NCBI GenBank assembly: GCA_039105265.1
Contig: JAPFFF010000007.1
Span: 5,580,001 to 5,644,000 of the forward strand
DNA from: Tritrichomonas musculus
Lineage: Eukaryota > Parabasalia > Tritrichomonadida > Tritrichomonadidae
DNA: 64,000 bases
Direction: 5' to 3'
The position numbers were made by a program, and so were the translations under genes. Shown here one piece after another: positions 45,008 to 53,936 of the stretch. The notes below the pieces were generated by a model. That model saw nothing but the letters and a program-made list of their open reading frames with translations. It had not been told where the DNA came from and did not search any database. Positions within the stretch are counted from its first letter, which is position 1, and each line of letters starts with the position of its first letter.

Positions 45008-47512
45008 ATGATAACAAACATAAACGAAGATTTCATACTAAACGAAGTAAAAAAAAGGGACTATCAAGATATGCTCGTATTCATGTTCCAAAATAGTAAG
45101 TTAACACAAATAACAACAATTATTGGTAATATTATTGAGTATCTTAAGAATCCTCGTAACTATGTCAAAGATGTAAAAACAAATTTAAAAGATATGCTTG
45201 ATAAATATAACGCAAAGCCTAAAGGAACTTCAAGACAAAAAAATGAATTAGCTAAAATACTTGATTCAAAAGCGAATTACTTTATTGATTTAACCAACTA
45301 TCTGAAAAATAAAGCTGCGGGCTCTCGCAGCCTCCGACAAGCGGAGGAAGAAAAACCTGTTTCCATTCCACAAGTTGAAGAGGAGGAGGAGCCCGATTTA
45401 GCAGACCATTATTTCAGAAATCGAATTAATAAAGATATTGAATCACTTAATGATTTAGTTATACTTGATAGTAATCATATTAATGCTTTACAATTATTTT
45501 ATCGTATTGCGGATGACTCAGAGAAGTATTCAGTATTCAATAAAAAAGATACCGCACAGATTCAATCACTTGTCAAATCATTGACAAATAATATAGACTC
45601 ACATAAAAACAATGAGGCATCAGATAATATAAATAACCTAATGCAATTTGAGAATATTAGAAGGAAAACCAATATTGAAACAATGAGAAAGATAGCAGAA
45701 TCTAATCAAGAAGGTCAACAATTATTAAATGCTTACAATAAATCTTCTACAATTGATGCTAATCAACTTAAGAAATTTGGGTTATTAAACGACGAGTTTA
45801 CTACTGAAAACCTTTATGATTATTATAATCGAGCTATAAATCCCAAAGATGATTCTGACATCAGAGTAAAAAAACTTGTATTACAATTACATGATGCAAT
45901 ACGCGAAACAAACATATTTGAAGAAACAACTGAGCCTAAAAACAAAAAGAAGCTCAAACAATTAATAAAATATATTATAGAAAATGGTGACCGAGAAATA
46001 TTATTTAACATGAATAGTGATTCACAAAGTTCTGACGATAATAATGTTGATAATGAATATTTTTCCATTCCTAAATCAATGTCAAAGCCTGTATTTAAAT
46101 CACCATCTAAAAAACCTGTAGTTAGTTCTGAAAACTACGAAGATTTATTTAATGTTGATATTGAATCACCAAAAGGTGTATCTCCAATCGATACTGCTGA
46201 ATTCAAAAATAATTATATGCAGTCTGTCCCAACTGGTAAACGTGCTGGTAAAACATTTGAAGCTTCACAAAAACGTTTAAATGACTTATACATTTTCGAA
46301 AATAAACAAAGTATTGATGTTAGTAAATACCGAGGGGAATTATTTGATATTCTTATTAATGGTAATTATCGTATTAAATTCTCTCCAAAATGTGCTACAA
46401 GAGATGGCGCAGAAGCCTATTGTAAGAAGAAATTTGATAAAAATGGATATCCATTATATCGATTAATTCCTGCAAGGAGAGACACATTAGACCCTCTTGG
46501 TAATCCAATTTGTGACTTAAATGGCGACAAAGTAGAGGACATCGTTATTGTTGATACTCGTGGTAAACCTGTTATAATTAATGGATTCCGTCTTGTTAAA
46601 GCAGACCCTTATAAGAAATTATGGCAAACCGAACGCATTGCTGGTAAAACAGATGATTCATTTGAAGTATGGATGAAAAATCTTACTGGTACTACTAAAA
46701 CATGGAATTATGAACAAGACCAATGGGATGCTGGTAAAATCGATCTTAAATATGATGGAGATTTCAATAAAGCAGTTATTGCTTATCAGAATGTTGGCTT
46801 ATCTAAACCCAAAGTTAGCACCAAACTTAATGCAAGAGGATTATGGAGTTCAATCTTTTCAAAAATATGGCAATTAGCACTCTTTAATATGTTTGGAGAT
46901 GATGAACAACATGGAAAATATCAATTTATGGAACCATTGAAGGGTATATTCAGTTACTTAAAAATATGTACTGCTGTATTTATTTTACAATATGAATTGA
47001 AAGTAATGAAATCACATAAATGTAATAATTGGAATGAATGGGTTAAATATAAAAAAGTACACTCAAAAGCAGTAAATTCTGAATTAGGTCTTAAGATTCA
47101 AGATGATTATAATAATAATATGAAAGATGTTATTCCAATTGGCGGTGAAATAAATGGTGAAGCTGAAATATCAGCACGATTAGGAGAAATATTATCCCAA
47201 ACAATTGAACTAATAATTAACGTTGGACTTGGATATACAGAAGAAAAGAAAGAACGATTTACACAATTAGCACGGGGAATATTGGAAAATAAAGTAACTA
47301 AAGAAGAAAAGAAACAATTACGAGAACACTTTGGTTCAAATATTGATAAACATATTAATTTGAATGTTGGCGGAAATTACATTGAAGTTAAAAATTTGTA
47401 TAAATCAATGTATGATAATTATCGCGACAAAACATATATTAAATCAAGAACTGATGAAAAACTAGCTAATGTTAAAGTTGAATCTGATGATGATTCTGAA
47501 GCTGAAGAATAA
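45008..47512 (+). CDS. Large virion-like protein with NGD motif, family A copy 3
   Basis: 834 residues, as in A1 and A2 apart from scattered changes, a more diverged patch around residue 340-400 (NSDSQSSDDNNVDNE), and 13-14 extra residues (AAGSRSLRQAEEE) at about 103 produced by a double hairpin at 45314-45347. CATRDGAEAYCKKKF and DLNGDKVEDIVIVD are unchanged. The tolerance of the insert near residue 105 suggests a flexible linker there. Confidence 0.7.
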   Translation: MITNINEDFILNEVKKRDYQDMLVFMFQNSKLTQITTIIGNIIEYLKNPRNYVKDVKTNLKDMLDKYNAKPKGTSRQKNELAKILDSKANYFIDLTNYLKNKAAGSRSLRQAEEEKPVSIPQVEEEEEPDLADHYFRNRINKDIESLNDLVILDSNHINALQLFYRIADDSEKYSVFNKKDTAQIQSLVKSLTNNIDSHKNNEASDNINNLMQFENIRRKTNIETMRKIAESNQEGQQLLNAYNKSSTIDANQLKKFGLLNDEFTTENLYDYYNRAINPKDDSDIRVKKLVLQLHDAIRETNIFEETTEPKNKKKLKQLIKYIIENGDREILFNMNSDSQSSDDNNVDNEYFSIPKSMSKPVFKSPSKKPVVSSENYEDLFNVDIESPKGVSPIDTAEFKNNYMQSVPTGKRAGKTFEASQKRLNDLYIFENKQSIDVSKYRGELFDILINGNYRIKFSPKCATRDGAEAYCKKKFDKNGYPLYRLIPARRDTLDPLGNPICDLNGDKVEDIVIVDTRGKPVIINGFRLVKADPYKKLWQTERIAGKTDDSFEVWMKNLTGTTKTWNYEQDQWDAGKIDLKYDGDFNKAVIAYQNVGLSKPKVSTKLNARGLWSSIFSKIWQLALFNMFGDDEQHGKYQFMEPLKGIFSYLKICTAVFILQYELKVMKSHKCNNWNEWVKYKKVHSKAVNSELGLKIQDDYNNNMKDVIPIGGEINGEAEISARLGEILSQTIELIINVGLGYTEEKKERFTQLARGILENKVTKEEKKQLREHFGSNIDKHINLNVGGNYIEVKNLYKSMYDNYRDKTYIKSRTDEKLANVKVESDDDSEAEE
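45314..45347. repeat. Double-hairpin insert inside coding sequence
   Basis: GCTGCG/CGCAGC with a 6-nt loop, then CCTCCG/CGGAGG with a 5-nt loop. It is present only in A3; A1 and A2 run straight from LKNKE to KP. It keeps the frame open. Confidence 0.8.
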
Positions 47513-47520
47513 AAAAATAT

Positions 47521-48696
47521 TTAATCTGTTTTATTTTTTGGTAATCTGAAAGTTGATATATGTGTTTTTGGTTTGTTTTCTGACTTACTCTCATTAATTT
47601 TTGGTAAGTTTCCATTGGTTGCATTATTTGTTTCACTAGTTAAAGATGATTTTTTTGGCTCTGTATTAAAATTAAAATTAGTACCTGTTGGCATATTAAA
47701 TGTTGTGGGTTGAAAGTAATTCATTGGACTAAAGTTATTAGGATTTTGTTGTACAGAGCTTTGAGGTTTCATCCATGTATTTGAGGTCGATACATTGCTG
47801 AAAATAGAGCTCGGTAATGTCTCAACATCTGGTTTCATTGTAGTCGTACTCTCGACTTCTTTATCCAAACCTTGTAACTTAGATGGAACTGGAGGATTTA
47901 TTTTTTTAGGTCTTATTTCATCATAATCATATTTATTATTGATATCGACATTACTTGTTTCATATTTACCATCATTATCATTTTCTGAAATATCCATTAA
48001 TGGTTCAAGGCTTTCAGGAGTTTCATTAAAATGGACTTTTAATAATGGACTTACATAATTAGATTTAAATACATTAATAACAGGAAAATGGTAATGCCAA
48101 TTTTGAAATTCATATTTAAATTTTTTTAAATCAGCTTCCTCATCCAAATTTCGTAATTCAACACGATTCCATTCATTCATAAAAGTTTCAGGTTTGAAAC
48201 AAAGAAATATGTGCAACGGAAGTGGTTTGATTTTTCTATTTACATCTCCTTCGGAATCTAATTCAAAACAGAAATTATTTGTTTCTTTAATAGCATATTT
48301 ATATCCACAATCTTCCATTAATACAATATATGATTTATTTAGTTCATCAAACCATCTTTCAACAAATTTAATATCCGTATTTCCAATTTTGGAACCAATT
48401 TCAATAGAAATGACAAATTTTCTTTTTAAATAAGGACGTTTATTATCCAAGATGTTCATTTTTGTATTCATATCAACTTTCTTAGGTAAATTTAACAATA
48501 TATTATCACCTTCCATAAAAACAAATAAATCTTGATAATTACTACTCAAATAGAAGTAAACTTTCTTATCTTTTTTATCAATATATGAATATAATGTGTG
48601 AGTTCTATCTAGAATAATTGCATCCTTATCAATTAAATTAGATTCTTGTTCTGCTGTTAATACTTCTTTATTTTTATCCTTTGTTTTACGTATCAT
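47521..48696 (-). CDS. Unknown conserved protein with disordered tail, family A copy 3
   Basis: 391 residues. The first 240 are nearly identical to A1. The variable spot around residue 275-285 reads SKLQGLDKEVES here. The Asn/Pro/Ser-rich tail is kept, with a slightly longer end (PKNKTD). It is upstream of, and co-directional with, nothing on its 3' side; it converges on the 834-aa gene with 8 bp between. No domain recognised. Confidence 0.65.
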   Translation of the reverse strand: MIRKTKDKNKEVLTAEQESNLIDKDAIILDRTHTLYSYIDKKDKKVYFYLSSNYQDLFVFMEGDNILLNLPKKVDMNTKMNILDNKRPYLKRKFVISIEIGSKIGNTDIKFVERWFDELNKSYIVLMEDCGYKYAIKETNNFCFELDSEGDVNRKIKPLPLHIFLCFKPETFMNEWNRVELRNLDEEADLKKFKYEFQNWHYHFPVINVFKSNYVSPLLKVHFNETPESLEPLMDISENDNDGKYETSNVDINNKYDYDEIRPKKINPPVPSKLQGLDKEVESTTTMKPDVETLPSSIFSNVSTSNTWMKPQSSVQQNPNNFSPMNYFQPTTFNMPTGTNFNFNTEPKKSSLTSETNNATNGNLPKINESKSENKPKTHISTFRLPKNKTD

Positions 48697-48764
48697 TTTT
48701 CATTTGGAACAAAAATAATAAGGCCTAAATGGCTATTTGGTGCCTGGCAAACAAAAAAACCTAT

Positions 48765-49145
48765 TTAAAAGATTAATAGGCAACTCATTACAAAAGCAGA
48801 TGGTTCAATTGAGTTCCCATATAAATCTGTGAACCAAATTTTAAAATTACGTTCATGGCCAAGGAATTCATATTTTCGATATTTAGTTTGACGTCTGTTT
48901 GCTAACATAATGAAACAATCACAATAACCATCTTGTTGTACAATATCAGAGTGTACCATCAAATCTCCAACAAGAGTATCTTTAACAATTGCTTTAACAT
49001 ACTGTACAACAATGAATTTCTTATTTTTACTTGAAACGAATTCACTTGGAAGAACAAATTCTTTATCTTGTGTATGGAAATAACGCTTAGTAATTGGTTG
49101 TTTAAAATTTATCGTTGATACATTTTTGATATTATTTGTTAACAT
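48765..49145 (-). CDS. Small beta-rich protein, candidate minor capsid, family A copy 3
   Basis: 126 residues. From residue 20 it is almost the same as 6340-6717 (KKFIVVQYVKAIVKDTLVG, ending AFVMSCLLIF). The first 20 residues differ. Its start overlaps the integrase stop by 7 bp, where A1 has a 61-bp gap filled by hairpins, so the A1 spacing is probably the derived state. Confidence 0.55.
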   Translation of the reverse strand: MLTNNIKNVSTINFKQPITKRYFHTQDKEFVLPSEFVSSKNKKFIVVQYVKAIVKDTLVGDLMVHSDIVQQDGYCDCFIMLANRRQTKYRKYEFLGHERNFKIWFTDLYGNSIEPSAFVMSCLLIF

Positions 49146-50530
49146 TTTATTACAAAATACTCTTTATAATCTTCATTCAAGTCATCAATGGAATCACAAA
49201 CATATTTTGTATAAATAATTGGAATTTCAATTTCATTTTTTTCAACATCAGTTTGAGCTTTACGTCCTCGTTCAGGTTGTTCGTATGGAATTAACCCCTT
49301 GTCTGTTTTACTGAATGTGAGATATTGATTTAACAATCTACATTTAACATTTCCGTTTTGATAACAAATGAACTCAGCTATTTCATTAAATACACGTCTT
49401 CGTTTTTCATGCTTTTTTTGAGTCTTACCTTTATCAAGATGTACCAAAATAATGTTACCACATTTGTATGAGAGCAAGTTCTTAAATCTTTGTTTTTCAT
49501 TGATTTCTCTCAATTTCAATTTCATCATTCGAATATACCTCCATTCAAGGTCTAAATTGTTTTGAACTTGAGCTGGTGAATAATAAATCCATTTTGTTGG
49601 AGGAACCAATCCAGAACCTTGATATTCAGATAATTCTGATTCATTATATTCATAATTTCGAAATTTCAATGAATTGTGAGGAGTGTTATTATAGAAGTTC
49701 ACCATTTGTCTCATGAGATTATAATCAGCAATTCTTCGATTATCCATTCCGAAGGCATTTCTAAGAGTTCTAATTACAGCATCAACGTTTTTATGAGCGA
49801 GAGCGTAAGGGGAAGATTGAATTACAAATTTGACTGGATAATAATCTGTAATTTCATCAGATTTTTTAAATAATGCTTTCAATGATTCCAATGAGTTTTT
49901 GTTAAGAATTTCGTTTCGAGCCTGTTCTTTCAACTTAGGTTTGTAATTATACACAGTATTCAATTTATCAGAAAGTTCTGTTTCTAGAAATATAGAAACA
50001 CTTTTTTTAACTGAATTCTCCTCAATATTAATTTTCCCTTTCAATACAACACAACTATCTTTCAAACTAACAAATCCAGATTCACCATCACATTTGATTG
50101 TTCGAAACTCATATTTAGGATATTTTTCAACAATATTTTGTAAAACTAGAACGATTTCACTTTTGTATGACATTGGTTCAACAATTAGATATCTAGTATT
50201 CACATTTATCAAAACGAGATAGATTTGCTCAATTTTTTTAAGATCTGGTGTATAGTAACTTGCAGATATTAAATCGGCTTCCCAACATCCTGGTTCATTA
50301 GAAAAATTTGGTTTTGACATTTGTTTACAAGCTTTGAGTTTGAAATCAGGTATGAAAGGTTCTGTTTTAATATTAGTTTGATAGAGAGGTTGCAAATTTG
50401 AGTCAACGTATTTGTATTTCGATTTGAATGGGTATTTCAATAACGAAGGATATTCTTTATCATAAATTCTTATCGATTTTTTTGGTTTCTCTGATTTTTT
50501 TGATTTCTCGGATTTCTCTGATTGTGACAT
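49139..50530 (-). CDS. Polinton integrase (RVE/DDE-type), family A copy 3
   Basis: 463 residues. It has the same core layout as the A1 enzyme (WEADLI, INVNTRYLIVEPMS, KCDGESGF, the NVDAVIRTLRNAFG helix and FYNNTPHNSL). The N-terminus begins with a Ser/Lys repeat (SEKSEKSKKSEKPKKS) that A1 lacks. The segment between about residues 150 and 230 is strongly diverged, in contrast to near-identical neighbouring genes, suggesting gene conversion or recombination with a different A lineage. Confidence 0.85.
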   Translation of the reverse strand: MSQSEKSEKSKKSEKPKKSIRIYDKEYPSLLKYPFKSKYKYVDSNLQPLYQTNIKTEPFIPDFKLKACKQMSKPNFSNEPGCWEADLISASYYTPDLKKIEQIYLVLINVNTRYLIVEPMSYKSEIVLVLQNIVEKYPKYEFRTIKCDGESGFVSLKDSCVVLKGKINIEENSVKKSVSIFLETELSDKLNTVYNYKPKLKEQARNEILNKNSLESLKALFKKSDEITDYYPVKFVIQSSPYALAHKNVDAVIRTLRNAFGMDNRRIADYNLMRQMVNFYNNTPHNSLKFRNYEYNESELSEYQGSGLVPPTKWIYYSPAQVQNNLDLEWRYIRMMKLKLREINEKQRFKNLLSYKCGNIILVHLDKGKTQKKHEKRRRVFNEIAEFICYQNGNVKCRLLNQYLTFSKTDKGLIPYEQPERGRKAQTDVEKNEIEIPIIYTKYVCDSIDDLNEDYKEYFVIKC

Positions 50531-50608
50531 TTATTATCGAAAAGGACCCAAATCAAGTGCAAAAAAATATCCAGAATTAGTTTGATAAATTAGATTGATA
50601 AATTAGAT

Positions 50609-52483
50609 TTACTGATTTACTTGTGAACCAGCTGGTGTTTCATCATCAACATATTCTAAACCATTCAAACTCAATTTGAAATATGTATCTCTTGTCAAAA
50701 TTAATTGACTTGGGGGCGGATGAACAATGTTACCACTTGGTTCTAAAATGTTGTAATAAGTGTCATTCTCACCTGTGTGAATTGGTTGACCATTTACTTG
50801 AACCTGAATGTTACCAAATCCACCGTCCAATCCATCATAACAATAACCAGCTGAAGCTCGTTCAGTTTGAATATTGAATACAAATGAAGTTGCATCGGAA
50901 AGGGTATTTTTGTATCTATTTCCATGAGAATCATTTTTGGGCATGGTGAATGAATCTTCAAATTCCTTTGTGCATTGAAGTGTAATCCCATCAAGGTCTC
51001 CAGCGGTTAATTGATTCTCAAAGAATCTTGCGCCAATTGTGTCAACATTTTCATCTGGGAAGTTCTTTCCACCAATGTTTAAATAACAATTTTGGTAAAC
51101 CGGATTCTCAAAAACAGTTAAATCATTATGATGCTTTGGAAATAGTAATGACATTGTTGTGACATTAATTAATGGTATATTCAATGTTGATTTGATTCCA
51201 TTTGAAGCTGCTGCTATAGGAAATGCATGATATTCAATTTTCTGAGATGGAATTATGATTCCTTCACGAAGAATATTTTCAATACCCTGTCTAGTAGATT
51301 CACATACACCATAACCCTGCATATTTGATTTGCAAAGTGTGATTGTCATTTGATTGCATGTCAATGTTGCAACTCCATTTGAATATTCAATGTCATGATA
51401 ATTTGATTCCAAAATTTTAACAGTATCTCCTGGTGCTAAAGGAACATCAGGATTATGTGCAGCAACCATTTCAGCAAATGGACCTTTATTTACATCAGAT
51501 TCACGAACATCAAATTTGGTATAATCCTCTGGAGTATAATGGAATACAACTTCTTTTGGAGTCTCATCTTCTGCAACAGGTGCTCCAGCATGCATTCTCT
51601 GATATTTGATTGTAAGAGTTTGGTCAAAAACAGCTGGTATAGTTGCTTCATTACCAATTTGTGTGAATTGACGTTTGAGCTTACCGCGAACCTTTAAATC
51701 ACGAAGTTTATCCAATTCATCAGCGGAAACAGTTTCATCATCTTCAAGGAAAGCCTTTGTTTCAGCTACTACATATGGGTCAATTACTGCCCAAACCAAA
51801 CCAGCAGAAGTAACTTGGAAACGAATTGATAAATCACCAATAATTCCATTTGGAAACAAATCGAAAGCTTGAAGGGCAAGTAAATCATCAAATGGAAGGT
51901 TCAAATCAAATTCAACTTGTGTTTTACCACTTTCTTTGAAATCCATTAGATTAACATATGTACCAGCCATTGTTTGAGAATATTGTGAAATATTTTCCCA
52001 TAATGAATGAACAAACCTACGACGCTTTTTTTCAGTTTCAGGTTTAAGAGCTGAATACAAAAATCCTTCTCGAACACATTCGTTTTGCTGATATCCAACA
52101 TTAACGTTATTATGAAGAATTTCCAGTCTGTCCAATAATTGATTTGAAGACTTAAGTCCAACAAATAATTTGTAGAAGTGTTGTGGGTCTTCGATTGAAC
52201 GCAATTTGGCAAGGTCTGTGTTGAGTTGTAAATCCAATTTGACATGAAATGTTAAGAATCCTTTATCAACATCAGATATGAAATGGTCTGGATGCGTTAA
52301 ACTGATTTGAGAATATTGTTCTTGATGAAATGGTGCAGGTTGGTCATGACAATCAACAGTTCTGAATGAAAATGAGCGTGTACCATCATTAGTATTAATC
52401 ATTTCACGCATCTTATTAAATGTATCAAGAACGTTTCCTGCTTCAATTTTGTAATTATGTGCTCTTTCGTTGCGATACAACAT
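50609..52483 (-). CDS. Major capsid protein (double jelly-roll), family A copy 3
   Basis: 624 residues. The first 150 bp of the gene are virtually identical to A1, as is the C-terminal 230-residue part. Between about residues 280 and 370 the sequence (FDQTLTIKYQRMHAGAPVAE, VVFHYTPEDYTKFDV, LAPGDTVKILESNYHD) is unrelated to A1 and has no Pro-Asp linker. The swap keeps the same boundaries (QIGNEA on one side, MTITLCKSN on the other). It would form the capsid shell, with the swapped part likely on the outer surface. Confidence 0.75.
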   Translation of the reverse strand: MLYRNERAHNYKIEAGNVLDTFNKMREMINTNDGTRSFSFRTVDCHDQPAPFHQEQYSQISLTHPDHFISDVDKGFLTFHVKLDLQLNTDLAKLRSIEDPQHFYKLFVGLKSSNQLLDRLEILHNNVNVGYQQNECVREGFLYSALKPETEKKRRRFVHSLWENISQYSQTMAGTYVNLMDFKESGKTQVEFDLNLPFDDLLALQAFDLFPNGIIGDLSIRFQVTSAGLVWAVIDPYVVAETKAFLEDDETVSADELDKLRDLKVRGKLKRQFTQIGNEATIPAVFDQTLTIKYQRMHAGAPVAEDETPKEVVFHYTPEDYTKFDVRESDVNKGPFAEMVAAHNPDVPLAPGDTVKILESNYHDIEYSNGVATLTCNQMTITLCKSNMQGYGVCESTRQGIENILREGIIIPSQKIEYHAFPIAAASNGIKSTLNIPLINVTTMSLLFPKHHNDLTVFENPVYQNCYLNIGGKNFPDENVDTIGARFFENQLTAGDLDGITLQCTKEFEDSFTMPKNDSHGNRYKNTLSDATSFVFNIQTERASAGYCYDGLDGGFGNIQVQVNGQPIHTGENDTYYNILEPSGNIVHPPPSQLILTRDTYFKLSLNGLEYVDDETPAGSQVNQ

Positions 52484-52524
52484 TTGATAAACAAAAAAAG
52501 TACTATTATGGGTCTTTTTTCATA

Positions 52525-52788
52525 ATGAAAACAATGGGCATCGGAATCTTCAAAAAAATGAAAAACGCTTTTAAATCTGTAGGTAATACCATAAAGAATG
52601 TTGCAACTAAGGTTGGTAAAGCACTTCCCAAAGTTGTTGAAGTTGGTAAAAGAGTAACTAATGCTGTAAAACCTGTTTTGGGTGGAATACCTCTTATTGG
52701 TGATGCTGTTAGAGCAATTGATACAGGATTAAATTTTGCTGACAAAGGTCTTAAAATTGGTAAAAGTTTAATTGATGAAGTCGCGTAA
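52525..52788 (+). CDS. Small amphipathic, possibly membrane-active virion protein, family A copy 3
   Basis: 87 residues from the ATG at 52525. It differs from the A1 protein at a few positions (GKRVTNAVKPVLGGIP here). The end of the gene is followed directly by two hairpin units (52785-52850), the first of which supplies the stop codon region. It is divergent from the capsid gene. The membrane-lytic role is inferred from the amphipathic N-terminus. Confidence 0.6.
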   Translation: MKTMGIGIFKKMKNAFKSVGNTIKNVATKVGKALPKVVEVGKRVTNAVKPVLGGIPLIGDAVRAIDTGLNFADKGLKIGKSLIDEVA

Positions 52789-52850
52789 GCGCCTGAGAAC
52801 ACTTTGTGTTCGAAGTCGTGTAAGCGCCTGAGGACAACAAGTTGTCCGAA
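52785..52850. repeat. Two tandem 35-bp hairpin units with different stems
   Basis: Both units share TAAGCGCCTGAG on one side and GAAGTCG on the other, but the hairpins between differ entirely: GAACAC/GTGTTC (52797-52811) and GGACAAC/GTTGTCC (52832-52847). A1 has neither unit; its DNA runs straight from GAAGTCGC to ATGAAAATG. Confidence 0.8.
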
Positions 52851-52889
52851 GTCGCATGAAAATGATTAAATTGTATTTTTTTATTTTAA

Positions 52890-53351
52890 ATGGATTTGAA
52901 AGTAATTAATGAAATAACTACTGAAATAAAGAATTTTAAATCAATTGAGGAGTTCAATCTGTACTATCAGAAACACAAAGATGACATGAACAACCAGACG
53001 ACTCAATATCTAAATCGGGTTTACAAAATTGTTACACCAGATGGTGTTGAATACAGAATCACAAAAAAGAATTGTCAAAAAGAAGGTACAAAACGAGTTG
53101 GGGGAGATATATTTTTAAAGAAAGTTGTCAAAACTAATGAATTGAAAGAACTTGAACAAGATGTTATTAAAGCAGATATTGAGAATCTCAAAAGTATGTT
53201 CTCACAAAATTTGTCAACTTTTGATAACGAAATTAAAGATTTGAAACAAAGCTATGAACTCAAATTCACAACATTAGATAAAAAAATTGCTGAATTAACC
53301 AATACTGTAAATCAGATTGCCAAATATATTAACCAACAAATGTTGGATTAG
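52890..53351 (+). CDS. Coiled-coil protein of unknown function, family A copy 3
   Basis: 153 residues, the shorter form without the 14-residue insert of A1 (1899-2402). Otherwise it differs by about one residue (FTTLDKK versus FTALDKK). The folded N-terminal part and C-terminal coiled coil are as described for A1. The near identity shows that this segment of A1 and A3 was copied or converted recently. Confidence 0.65.
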   Translation: MDLKVINEITTEIKNFKSIEEFNLYYQKHKDDMNNQTTQYLNRVYKIVTPDGVEYRITKKNCQKEGTKRVGGDIFLKKVVKTNELKELEQDVIKADIENLKSMFSQNLSTFDNEIKDLKQSYELKFTTLDKKIAELTNTVNQIAKYINQQMLD

Positions 53352-53386
53352 ATTTCGCAGCTTGCTCAAGCTAAAATATAAATATT

Positions 53387-53653
53387 TTAGATTTTATCGC
53401 ATCGAGGGACAACTGAATTATTTAATGAATAAGTGTGAAAATTCAATTTTTTTGTTGTTGATACTTGAGGTTCATGTTGAATACTTCCTTTATCCTCATA
53501 TTTCTTAACAGTTGGTGCAGAATTAATTCTGGTACGTTCTTTTTGCATTTTAAGTTGTAATCTATCGTAGTGATTCATTCTTTTATCATCATGAATGGTT
53601 CGTTTTTGTTCATAACTCGTAGAGTTTGAACTCACTTGTGAGTGAAAGGACAT
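53387..53653 (-). CDS. Small basic protein of unknown function, family A copy 3
   Basis: 88 residues, virtually the same as 1597-1863, including the start-proximal double hairpin. It is divergent from the coiled-coil gene at 53669 with 15 bp between start codons. No domain. Confidence 0.6.
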   Translation of the reverse strand: MSFHSQVSSNSTSYEQKRTIHDDKRMNHYDRLQLKMQKERTRINSAPTVKKYEDKGSIQHEPQVSTTKKLNFHTYSLNNSVVPRCDKI

Positions 53654-53668
53654 TTTTGCTTCGATTAA

Positions 53669-53899
53669 ATGTCTGAATTAAACGAATATAAGAAGGAGAT
53701 TCCTGAACTTAAACGTATCAAACGAACCCTCAAAGAAAAATGTTATGATTACAAGCAACATCTAAATAATGTCAAATCTGGAATGCTTGGTTCCAGTGGG
53801 CTTGCTGTTCGTGAATCATTAATTGAAGATATTAATTCATTAAAGGAAAAAGTAAAAAAATTGGAAAACGAATTGAATGAATTAGCTAACAAGGATTGA
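53669..53899 (+). CDS. Small coiled-coil protein, family A copy 3
   Basis: 76 residues, the same protein as 1351-1581 with a heptad-rich second half. It precedes the D-x-GC-motif gene by 37 bp on the same strand. Function unknown. Confidence 0.65.
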   Translation: MSELNEYKKEIPELKRIKRTLKEKCYDYKQHLNNVKSGMLGSSGLAVRESLIEDINSLKEKVKKLENELNELANKD

Positions 53900-53936
53900 G
53901 TAATCTACGAATAAAGGTTTTTTTAGATTGAAATCA

